From JAJFUI01 sp039679885 (GTDB lineage Bacteria > Planctomycetota > Planctomycetia > Pirellulales > Thermoguttaceae), in assembly GCA_039679885.1 (NCBI GenBank), contig JBDKUC010000109.1:1-9602 (forward strand): 9,602 bases of DNA, written 5' to 3'. Below the pieces are notes generated by a model. The model ran no database searches. It was not told the DNA's origin and was given only the letters and a program-made list of their open reading frames with translations. Position numbers and translations under genes: made by a program. Position 1 is the stretch's first letter. Every line of letters starts with the position of its first letter. This document shows positions 1-6,801 of the stretch, in pieces.

Positions 1-18
1 CAAGTGCACTTAGCAACA

Positions 19-238
19 TTCACCGCAGAGGACGCGGAGGACGCAGAGAAGTGAAAAAGTGGATGTCGGAGTGATGGAGCGTTGATGCGTAGATTCAGGC
101 CATGCCGCGAACGGCGCCGAGTTACCGAAGACGTGCCGCCGTTGACAAGTGGCCAGTCGAGCGGCCGCGGCAATGGCTGCTGCAAGTGAACAGGCTGTTT
201 CCCACTCTCTTTGCGTCCTCGGCGTCCTCTGCGGTGAA
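19..238. repeat. Inverted repeat, GCAGAGGACGCGGAGGACGC family, copy 1
   Basis: The left arm 19-50 and right arm 207-238 are reverse complements at about 29 of 32 positions, separated by 156 bases. The arm is itself a short periodic sequence (GAGGACGCG / GAGGACGCA), so it reads as Glu-Asp-Ala repeats in one frame, an accident of the repeat. The arms could pair into a long hairpin in RNA. The pair with its spacer resembles a miniature inverted-repeat element, but I see no convincing target-site duplication. Confidence 0.85.
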
Positions 239-439
239 GTCTTCTTCTTGTCGCAGGTGTGCCCATCTGGCTCGGCCAGTGCCCATCGTCCGACCTGCCA
301 GTGCTCCACTCCTGTCCACAACACGATGGAACGTCAACCGCTCGAACCGGCACCGGCGGAGCCAGTGGCACATCAACCCGGCCCGTTCGTCAACGTCATC
401 CCGTCGCAGCACACGCCCGGACAAGTGCACTTAGCAACA

Positions 440-659
440 TTCACCGCAGAGGACGCGGAGGACGCAGAGAAGTGAAAAAGTGGATGTCGGAGTGATGGAG
501 CGTTGATGGGCAGATTCAGGCCATGCCGCGAACGGCGCCGAGTTACCGAAGACGTGCCGCCGTTGACAAGTGGCCAGTCGAGCGACCGCGGCAATGGCTG
601 CTGCAAGTGAACAGGCTGTTTCCCACTCTCTCTGCGTCCTCGGCGTCCCCTGCGGTGAA
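440..659. repeat. Inverted repeat, GCAGAGGACGCGGAGGACGC family, copy 2
   Basis: Same structure as the copy at 19-238: left arm 440-471, right arm 628-659. The left arm is unchanged. The right arm has one change (CTTTGCG to CTCTGCG) that restores a pair with the left arm and one (CCTCT to CCCCT) that breaks one. Confidence 0.85.
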
Positions 660-872
660 GTCTTCTTCTTGTCGCAAGTGTGCCCATCTGGCTCGGCCAG
701 TGCCCGTCGTCCGACCTGCCAGCGCCCCAATCCTGTCCGCAACACGATGGAACGTCGACCGCTCGAACCGGCACCGGCGGAGCCAGTGGCAGCCTCGTTC
801 GTCAGCGCCACCCCGCCGAAATCGTCGAAATCAATGAAATCTAAAATGACGGCCATTGTCAACCGCCGAGGA

Positions 873-901
873 TAGGCAGCCGTCCAACAGCGAATTATAC
901 T
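873..901 (+). promoter_or_regulatory. Candidate sigma-70-type promoter for the 969-1412 gene
   Basis: TAGGCA (873-878, four of six matches to TTGACA) and TATACT (896-901, five of six matches to TATAAT) are separated by exactly 17 bases. A start near 908 would leave a leader of about 60 bases before the ATG at 969. It lies just beyond the end of the duplicated repeat. The hexamers are seen directly; promoter activity is inferred. Confidence 0.4.
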
Positions 902-968
902 CGTTTGGGATTTGATTTATCCATCCGGGACACTTCGTGTGAGCCTTTCGAGCAATGGGGACTGACTA

Positions 969-1412
969 ATGGCCGGACGACGCTATAAGAAGGAACACAT
1001 TCAGGCGGTGGAGTCGTACCACAAACAAATCCTACAGCGGTTGAAGACCGATGAAGACGTGTGCATTCACCAGGGCAGCTATAAGAGCCTCTATTTCGAG
1101 ATTTTCCAGGAGGCATACGAGAGCGGCTTCTGTCACCAGTTATCGTACAACCTTCGATACGAAGGCGAGTACGTATTCTATGATTGGATTTTTGCCAGGC
1201 CACTGGTTACCGGAGACTCGATTTGGGACTACGCCAAGAAACAAGGGTGGGTATATTCCGAAATGAAAGGCGACGAAAAGCGTTACAAACAAATTGAGAC
1301 TGTTAGAACATGGTGGGACGAGTGGACCTATGCTTGGATTCACCTGATGCACAAGACTCGTCGGTATCGAACAATCGAAAAACCATCCACAAACAAACCG
1401 CCAACAGCTTGA
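969..1412 (+). CDS. Hypothetical protein, 147 aa, AT-richer than its neighbours
   Basis: I do not recognise this family. The 147-residue product is soluble-looking, with no signal peptide or membrane span. It is rich in aromatic residues (Trp at about 73, 86, 94, 115, 116, 119 and 123, and many Tyr) and in Lys/Arg, notably near both ends; the last 15 residues look disordered. The ATG at 969 is preceded by GGGGA (957-961) seven bases upstream, a weak ribosome binding site, and by a candidate promoter at 873-901. The codons are visibly AT-richer than in the other genes here and the gene sits between repeat blocks, which suggests recent acquisition, although this is inference. It converges on the hydrolase gene. 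That it is a gene rests on its length, its non-repetitive composition and these start signals; no function can be assigned. Confidence 0.6.
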   Translation: MAGRRYKKEHIQAVESYHKQILQRLKTDEDVCIHQGSYKSLYFEIFQEAYESGFCHQLSYNLRYEGEYVFYDWIFARPLVTGDSIWDYAKKQGWVYSEMKGDEKRYKQIETVRTWWDEWTYAWIHLMHKTRRYRTIEKPSTNKPPTA

Positions 1413-1445
1413 GTCCACTCGGTGTTATGCCATTAGGCTTCAGGA

Positions 1446-1463
1446 TTGAGGAAATGTCCTCAA
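1446..1463 (+). terminator. Weak hairpin downstream of the 147-aa gene
   Basis: TTGAGGA and TCCTCAA (7 perfect pairs, 4-base loop) lie 34 bases after the stop at 1410-1412. No T-run follows on either strand, so it is not a classical intrinsic terminator. It could protect a 3' end or be another repeat. Confidence 0.25.
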
Positions 1464-1527
1464 AGATCTCGTGCCGATGAACGTCAATCGTATCGTTGCG
1501 GTTCCTCGCGCCTATGCCAAAACCGGC

Positions 1528-1600
1528 ATGAACAGGAGGAAACAGAGAGAACAGAGAAGCTGCTAATCCCCCTCCGTTTTCTCTGTTCCCTCCTGTTCAT
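1528..1600. repeat. Inverted repeat, ATGAACAGGAGG...ACAGAG family
   Basis: The arms 1528-1551 and 1577-1600 pair at 22 of 24 positions around a 25-base loop. Each arm has a short purine-rich periodicity (AACAGAGAGAACAGAG), similar in style to the GAGGACGC repeats at the left of the window but different in sequence. Confidence 0.8.
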
Positions 1601-1658
1601 ATCTTGATTGCGGCTACGCCGCGTTAGGCTGAAGCATAACCTACCATGCGCTGGGTAT

Positions 1659-1681
1659 CACTGCTGGCTTGTCCAGCAGTG
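1659..1681. repeat. Perfect 9-base-pair hairpin CACTGCTGG/CCAGCAGTG
   Basis: CACTGCTGG (1659-1667) pairs perfectly with CCAGCAGTG (1673-1681) across a 5-base loop. It shares the CACTG...CCAG logic of the CACTGGCTCGGCCAGTG palindrome that follows at 1725-1740 and may be a relative of it. Confidence 0.6.
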
Positions 1682-1710
1682 CCCTCACGGATAAAACGGC
1701 CGGCATGGAG

Positions 1711-1843
1711 CTCGCAGGTGTGCCACTGGCTCGGCCAGTGCCCCCACTCCTGTCCGCAACACGATGGAACGTCAACCGCTCGATCGGCACTGACGGAGCC
1801 AGTGGCACACCACCCGGCCCCGTCCATCACTGCCACCCCGGGC
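1711..1843. repeat. Third, shortened copy of the upstream repeat's right half
   Basis: This segment matches the part of the duplicated unit at about 248-402 and 669-817, including the shared core ACACGATGGAACGTC. It lacks roughly 23 bases after GGCCAGTGCCC. The ends form an inverted repeat: 1717-1740 and 1788-1811 pair at about 22 of 24 positions. The copy finishes a few bases before the stop codon of the hydrolase gene (1848-1850), so the repeat forms that gene's immediate 3' flank. Confidence 0.85.
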
Positions 1844-1847
1844 CGCG

Positions 1848-3941
1848 CTAATCAACCGTGTACCGGTAGAAGCGATAGTCGGCCGGTTGCTGGATCTCGA
1901 ACTCGACTTCGCCGCTGTTCGGCACACGGAGGGTCCGCCGCTGACGGCTTTGCAAGTCTTCGAGGGTGATCTTCTTACCGGCCAAGAACTTCAATCGCAC
2001 GCTGCGCGACGCTTCTTCGTTGTGCAACTCTCGGAAGAGCAATAGATGACCGCCGTCGCGCCGACTGCTGGTCATCTGAAAGCCGCTCCAACTCGAGTTG
2101 TCCGGCAGATCGCCGATCGGATACGTCAGACTGGTGAAGATGTCTTCGCGATCGTTCTTATAAACCCTGATCAACTCCTTCAGTTCCCGCCTGTCGTTGT
2201 TGTCGAGGAACTGCGCCGCCTGGAAGAAGCAGGGCACAAAGGGGAGCCCCATCGCGAAGCAGTAGCCGCAGCCATGTTGACGAGCGTCGCCGAAACGGGC
2301 GAGTCGCTTAGGGTTTTGGAGCATCACCTGCAACTTGTTGGCCGGAAAATACTTGGCCATCAGCCAGTTCTGACGCAAGACGTGGAAAGGCACCATCGCG
2401 ACGTGGGCCGGCACGGCCTCGCCGTTGTTTTGGAAGAAGATGGCGCCGTACTCTCTCGCAAAATACCAACCGTAGCGTGGGTCGTCGTACTCGGGGCAAA
2501 GGGCGAACTGGGTCCTCATCCAGGCGTGCTTCATCACCTCGCGGAACTCGGCCGTGCGACGTTCGTAATCGCTCCGGCTGGCGAGATGGTCGTAGTCCGC
2601 CTTCCAAGACAGGAAGCCCAATTCGTCCAGATTGCGATTCAGATCGGCGACGTTCGCGTTCTGAATCGCAACCCACAGTCCCAGCCGAAGCCCAGCCTTG
2701 TCGCACGCGGCCTTGATGTCTTTCCAACCGTTCTTGTATTTCGGCAGAAATCGGGCGGCGTTGGGTCCGCCGCCGCTGCGTTGCCAGCCGTCGTCAATCT
2801 GCAGGACGTCGATGCCAAGGTCGGCCAGCAGAGGGACTTCCCTGAGCACGAAGTCCTCGTCTGCGAATGGTGCGCCGTCCGGACAACCGGGCCCCCACGT
2901 GTTCGACAGGAGAAGCATGTCGCGGGCCGGAAAGACAGGATATCGCGCGGCGTCGAATTGCTTCAATGCCAACTGAATGCCGTCGTCGCCGCCTTGATAG
3001 ACGATGCACCAGTTCGCCCAGCACTGGCGGAACCGATCGGGCACGATTTCGTTCGGCGTCAGCCCCCAGCCTGTGATGCACAGTCCCGAGGGATTGGCGT
3101 AGGATGCGCCCGTGTTGTGCGCCGGTTGGTTGACGCATTTGGGCGATTCTTTGACCAGCACGACGCCGGCATCGCCGTATTTCACAGCCATGCCGCTCGC
3201 CCAGTCGATGTCTTCTCGCAAGAAAATTGGCCAGCCCTTGACCGTCTGCTCTTTGAGCATGTCTTGGAACTGGTCGTGGCGATTGCCGGGATCGTTGTAG
3301 TAGCCCCAGTAGACCCGCTCGCTCTTCACCGAAAAATCGAGAGGCAGAAATTCCGATCGGGCGCTCGGCTTGAGAAACGTGCCGCCGTATTCTGAATAGG
3401 ACTGTTCCTTTGGCGGCAGGCTTGCTTCCGGCAGTCGGGCGGGATTGAAGCCAGACAAGGCCTTCACCCGCAACTGGGTGCGCAATCCCGGTGCGCCGGG
3501 AATCGCCCAGACGACGTGTTGAATCTCCAACCGTTCTTGCTCGTATCGCACCGTGGAAACGACCTCGACGAACTTGTTGCCGAAGCCGTCGTCGTCGCTG
3601 AGATGGGCGTCGACGGCAACCAGCTCGCCGTTGGCGCACTCGTGAACGCCTGCAACGCTCGGCAGGCTCCAATCACACGGCGGCCGATGTGACGCCGTGG
3701 CCCATTGCCGTCCGGAACGCAGGTCGCGAAATCCGGTCGTCACAAGCCCCTTGCCGGTCCACTTCCACACGCGCTGGGCGACACCGGTTGTCACGGTCAG
3801 TGCGCCATCCTTCCAAAGCGCGCGGGCGCCTTTCCATTCGGCCAAAGGCGATCCGGCAGCAGGCCGGTCCGCGCCGCAGCACAGGGACGAGGCTGCCAAC
3901 AAGACAACAACCGAAACGGCCCTGGATAAATAACATGGCAT
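1848..3941 (-). CDS. Exported GH36-like (clan GH-D) alpha-galactosidase-type hydrolase
   Basis: The product is 697 residues from the ATG at 3941. I prefer this start to the in-frame ATG 36 bases upstream because it opens directly into a signal peptide (Arg7, hydrophobic core about 9-20, likely cleavage after Gly-Ala24), so the protein should be exported. An N-terminal beta-rich region (about 30-330) is followed by a barrel with GH36/GH27 hallmarks: LQIDDGWQ (380-387), GLWVA (421-425) and S-W-K-A-D (445-449), whose Asp449 matches the family nucleophile (KxD). The C-terminus (about 620-697) looks like a beta-sandwich. Family members release alpha-linked galactose or related sugars with retention. 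Oddity: the GH36 acid/base motif (S-D-N-T-D) appears here as QNNGE (504-508), placing Asn505 at the acid/base position. Substrate unknown; a repeat abuts the stop and palindromes precede the start. Confidence 0.75.
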   Translation of the reverse strand: MPCYLSRAVSVVVLLAASSLCCGADRPAAGSPLAEWKGARALWKDGALTVTTGVAQRVWKWTGKGLVTTGFRDLRSGRQWATASHRPPCDWSLPSVAGVHECANGELVAVDAHLSDDDGFGNKFVEVVSTVRYEQERLEIQHVVWAIPGAPGLRTQLRVKALSGFNPARLPEASLPPKEQSYSEYGGTFLKPSARSEFLPLDFSVKSERVYWGYYNDPGNRHDQFQDMLKEQTVKGWPIFLREDIDWASGMAVKYGDAGVVLVKESPKCVNQPAHNTGASYANPSGLCITGWGLTPNEIVPDRFRQCWANWCIVYQGGDDGIQLALKQFDAARYPVFPARDMLLLSNTWGPGCPDGAPFADEDFVLREVPLLADLGIDVLQIDDGWQRSGGGPNAARFLPKYKNGWKDIKAACDKAGLRLGLWVAIQNANVADLNRNLDELGFLSWKADYDHLASRSDYERRTAEFREVMKHAWMRTQFALCPEYDDPRYGWYFAREYGAIFFQNNGEAVPAHVAMVPFHVLRQNWLMAKYFPANKLQVMLQNPKRLARFGDARQHGCGYCFAMGLPFVPCFFQAAQFLDNNDRRELKELIRVYKNDREDIFTSLTYPIGDLPDNSSWSGFQMTSSRRDGGHLLLFRELHNEEASRSVRLKFLAGKKITLEDLQSRQRRTLRVPNSGEVEFEIQQPADYRFYRYTVD

Positions 3942-3988
3942 GGCAACGACCCTAACGCAGACTTGTGCTTCCAGCATGACGAGAGCGC

Positions 3989-4056
3989 TCTGTTATGCTA
4001 AAGCTGAAGGTTATGCTTTAGCATAACAGAAACGCAGTGTTATGCTAAAGCATAAC
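3989..4056. repeat. GTTATGCTAAAGC palindrome cluster upstream of the hydrolase
   Basis: A perfect 16-base-pair hairpin has arms 3989-4004 and 4015-4030 and a 10-base loop. Two smaller palindromes overlap or follow it: GTTATGCT-TT-AGCATAAC (4010-4027) and GTTATGCT-AA-AGCATAAC (4039-4056). The three half-sites allow alternative folds. The cluster lies about 48 bases before the hydrolase ATG and about 66 bases after the clpX stop, both on the minus strand, so it could be in a clpX 3' end, a hydrolase leader, or both. GCATAACCTAC from this family also occurs near 1635-1645. No T-run follows. Confidence 0.85.
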
Positions 4057-4074
4057 CTACGGTGCTGTCGGGCT

Positions 4075-4097
4075 GGACGGGCTAGGAAAGGCCGTCC
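4075..4097 (-). terminator. GGACGG hairpin just after clpX
   Basis: GGACGGGC (4075-4082) and GCCGTCC (4091-4097) pair with one bulge around CTTTCCTA-type loop sequence, 26 bases beyond the clpX stop. It resembles the GTAGGATGGACTT... inverted repeat at 6547-6604, suggesting the same repeat family. It may act as a clpX 3' hairpin, but there is no U-tract. Confidence 0.35.
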
Positions 4098-4122
4098 TAC
4101 CAGGTCGATCGGCGGCTCGTTG

Positions 4123-5412
<1,290 letters not shown>

Positions 5413-5596
5413 GCCTGATCCTTTCCGCGTCCTGCTTGTCTTGATCGAAACGCTGCTAGTTCTACGCTTGGCAGTCCGCCACGGTTTGGAGTTGTTCGCG
5501 ACGTGGGGCGAAAAGCCCGTTGCCCCGTCGCGTGGTCAAGGCGGTGAACGCCGCCCTATCGGCCCGGGAAGGCCAGCAGAGTCGGCGTCAAACGTC

Positions 5597-5953
5597 TCAA
5601 CCTTCGTCGTCGTTATCTTTCAACTCGTCCTGAAGTTGCGTTGCCAAGGTTGTCTTAATTGTTCGGAATTCGTCGTCGGTTAGCTCACCCCTGGAGTTCG
5701 ATTCCCGGCATTTTGAGAGCCACTGACTGGCTGGGGGTTCCTTCTTTGCCGGTTTTTTCGGGCGGACTTGCCCAATCACGTACCAAGCGACGGTGATTAG
5801 CACCGCCAAAATGGCAACCGAAAGGACCAGTTGCTCGGGCCTCAGACGCCAAAACCGCTCCATGCGGCCGTCCATGGGATCGGCCACGGCCAACGAGGCG
5901 AGCCCATTATGCGCGAGGACCGTCCAACCGTCCAGCAATTGCTGGGCCATCAT
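5597..5953 (-). CDS. Small single-span membrane protein with SHOCT-like C-terminal motif
   Basis: The product is 118 residues from the ATG at 5953. It has one hydrophobic span (about 42-62, L-V-L-S-V-A-I-L-A-V-L-I-T-V) followed by a basic Pro/Lys linker (about 64-75) and a C-terminal segment R-G-E-L-T-D-D-E-F-R-T-I-K (88-100). That segment has the SHOCT pattern, a short helical motif often found at the ends of membrane proteins and thought to mediate oligomerisation. The tail ends in acidic residues. I choose 5953 because AGGA lies 8 bases upstream and a candidate promoter at 6020-6048 would start transcription downstream of the longer in-frame ATG at 6058, which has no ribosome binding site. 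It precedes clpX on the same strand and is divergent from the gene at 6170. Function unknown; the SHOCT call is by eye. Confidence 0.7.
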   Translation of the reverse strand: MMAQQLLDGWTVLAHNGLASLAVADPMDGRMERFWRLRPEQLVLSVAILAVLITVAWYVIGQVRPKKPAKKEPPASQWLSKCRESNSRGELTDDEFRTIKTTLATQLQDELKDNDDEG

Positions 5954-6019
5954 CCCATTCTTCCTGTCTTTGCGAACGAGAACAACCAGGAAACTCTTTC
6001 CAGGCTGCCCATTCGACAC

Positions 6020-6048
6020 AGTATATCCGGCGTGGGCTCGCCGCCCAA
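6020..6048 (-). promoter_or_regulatory. Candidate promoter for the small membrane protein gene
   Basis: On the minus strand TTGGGC (plus-strand 6043-6048) and TATACT (6020-6025) are separated by 17 bases. The -10 matches five of six consensus bases; the -35 matches only TTG. Transcription would begin near 6012, about 60 bases before the ATG at 5953. This supports the short start, since the alternative ATG at 6058 would not be in the transcript. Confidence 0.4.
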
Positions 6049-6169
6049 TCCTTTCCATGCTCGACCGGGCGAGCCGCGGAAATCCAACTAAACAGCCTCG
6101 CGCCCTTGGGCCGAAGACTCTAGTGGCGGCCTTTGTCGCGCGGCATGACGTCTATCAAAGAGGATTTCC

Positions 6170-6535
6170 ATGAGACGGCTCACCATCGTCCTGGCGTTGC
6201 CGGTGTTGTTGGCGTGCGGCGTCGCTCGCGCCGAGCGGCCGATGACCAGCGGCACAGGGCTGGACAACGTGGTTTCTTCCGGCGAACTGAAGCCCACGCC
6301 GGAGATGTGGTTCTACGACCAGCAGGCCCGGCAGCATCGGGACCCGAAGGCGGCCGTCAGGGCGAAGGCGGAATACCGCAACGAACAGCGGATGCGCCGG
6401 ATCGAGTCAATGAAGTGGTTCGGCATGTCGAACTCGCGGCCGCAAGCCCACAGCGACCCCTACCACGGCGACTACTCGCCCCGCTGGGTCGCCAACCCCG
6501 GCTTCTACCCGTGGCGTTGGCCCGGCGCGTTCTGA
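6170..6535 (+). CDS. Small exported planctomycete-type hypothetical protein
   Basis: The product is 121 residues with a clear signal peptide (Arg2-Arg3, hydrophobic 4-18, cleavage expected after A-R-A near 21). LLAC (13-16) could instead be read as a lipobox with Cys16 lipidated; both are possible. The mature part is charged and ordered as T-P-E-M-W-F-Y (43-49), a helical stretch of D-P-K-A-A-V-R-A-K-A-E-Y-R (58-70), then K-W-F-G-M-S-N-S-R-P (82-91) and a Trp/Pro/Tyr-rich tail. From memory this layout is typical of a planctomycete-restricted family of unknown function. AAAGAGGA (6157-6164) lies 5 bases before the ATG. The gene is divergent from the membrane-protein gene and convergent with the VCBS gene, so it is probably transcribed alone. 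Confidence 0.85.
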   Translation: MRRLTIVLALPVLLACGVARAERPMTSGTGLDNVVSSGELKPTPEMWFYDQQARQHRDPKAAVRAKAEYRNEQRMRRIESMKWFGMSNSRPQAHSDPYHGDYSPRWVANPGFYPWRWPGAF

Positions 6536-6546
6536 GCCACGACTCG

Positions 6547-6604
6547 TAGGATGGACTTCCCAGTCCGTCCAGTCGTCCGGGGACGGATTGGGAAATCCGT
6601 CCCA
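6547..6604. repeat. Inverted repeat GATGGACTTCCCAGTCCGTCC family
   Basis: The segment around GGATGGACTTCCCAGTCCGTC (starting 6549) pairs with GGACGGATTGGGAAATCCGTCC (about 6580-6601) with a few mismatches. Each arm also contains its own smaller palindrome (GGACTTCCCAGTCC, GGATTGGGAAATCC). It begins 12 bases after the stop of the small exported protein, so it is a likely 3' hairpin for it as well as a repeat. Confidence 0.75.
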
Positions 6605-6632
6605 CGAGATGGATCGCTCGGCCGGCTCCCAT

Positions 6633-6698
6633 AAAGCCGCGACCGTTGGTCGCGTCCAAGCCGAGACAAAGCCGCGACCGTTGGTCGCGTCCAAGCCG
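6633..6698. repeat. 35-base tandem repeat AAAGCCGCGACCGTTGGTCGCG, two units
   Basis: A 31-base sequence at 6633-6663 is repeated exactly at 6668-6698 (period 35, 4-base spacers AGAC). Each unit holds a GCGACC-GTT-GGTCGC hairpin. Inverted partial copies (GGTCGCGGCTTTGTGAC) lie at 6745-6761 and 6783-6799, the latter finishing three bases before the stop codon of the VCBS gene. GGATCGCTCGGC also occurs twice (6611-6622, 6711-6722). Confidence 0.92.
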
Positions 6699-6744
6699 CT
6701 ACACCACAGAGGATCGCTCGGCGACGCCGCAAGGCGCGACCACC

Positions 6745-6799
6745 GGTCGCGGCTTTGTGACCCAGTTGCGACGTTGTAACCCGGTCGCGGCTTTGTGAC
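6745..6799. repeat. Two inverted partial copies of the 35-base repeat
   Basis: GGTCGCGGCTTTGTGAC occurs at 6745-6761 and 6783-6799, and its reverse complement starts with the AAAGCCGCGACC of the direct units at 6633 and 6668. Pairing between the direct and inverted copies could fold most of the 170-base convergent gap into one structure. Confidence 0.85.
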
Positions 6800-6801
6800 G
6801 G

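Larger units (their letters stand above)
1..791. repeat. Tandem duplication of a 421-base non-coding unit (two copies)
   Basis: Bases 1-370 recur at 422-791 with a constant offset of 421. By hand alignment there are about 12 mismatches in 370 positions, mostly transitions, and no indels. Bases 371-421 are the tail of the first unit; the second copy decays beyond 791 into a shortened relative (about 795-817). The first copy starts at the window edge, so more copies may lie to the left. The unit has two inverted-repeat parts: arms built on CCGCAGAGGACGCGGAGGAC (19-50 and 207-238) and arms built on GTGCC...CTGGCTCGGCCAGTG (about 255-372). Open reading frames across it appear in several frames of both copies only because the copies are near identical; I see no credible protein. 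Confidence 0.93.
1413..1847. other. Convergent intergenic gap with several hairpin repeats, no gene
   Basis: This gap lies between two converging genes. From left to right it holds a 7-base-pair hairpin (TTGAGGA-AATG-TCCTCAA, 1446-1463), a larger inverted repeat (1528-1600), a small GCGGC-TAC-GCCGC hairpin (1610-1622), the sequence GCATAACCTAC (also found at 4051-4060 within the palindrome cluster before the hydrolase), a perfect 9-base-pair hairpin (CACTGCTGG / CCAGCAGTG, 1659-1681), and a third copy of the upstream repeat (1711-1843). The short open frames here lie wholly inside repeats and I do not call any of them genes. Confidence 0.8.

Noticed and set aside
102..862. Several 100-140-codon frames within the duplicated repeat
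   Set aside because: They occur in both copies and on both strands, lack ribosome binding sites and include translated GAGGACGC repeats (E-D-A-E-D-A). They are by-products of the repeat.
857..862. Perfect TTGACA on the minus strand
   Set aside because: At 17 bases it faces only TTTCAT, a poor -10, and it would read into the repeat with no gene behind it.
2046..3395. 449-codon open frame on the plus strand
   Set aside because: It is antisense to the hydrolase, whose motifs are clear. The composition (runs of V, R and L, no domain) is that of a shadow frame in GC-rich DNA.
3942..3977. Upstream in-frame ATG for the hydrolase (12 residues longer)
   Set aside because: No ribosome binding site precedes it and it would put a non-signal stretch ahead of a clear signal peptide. 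The start at 3941 is preferred, though its own site (AGGG, 9 bases away) is weak.
5540..5555. GGCGG/CCGCC hairpin between the membrane-protein gene and clpX
   Set aside because: Only 4-5 pairs and no T-run; too weak in such GC-rich DNA to call a terminator.
6633..6698. Short exact direct repeats as a possible CRISPR array
   Set aside because: There are only two units, the spacers are 4 bases and no cas gene is present.
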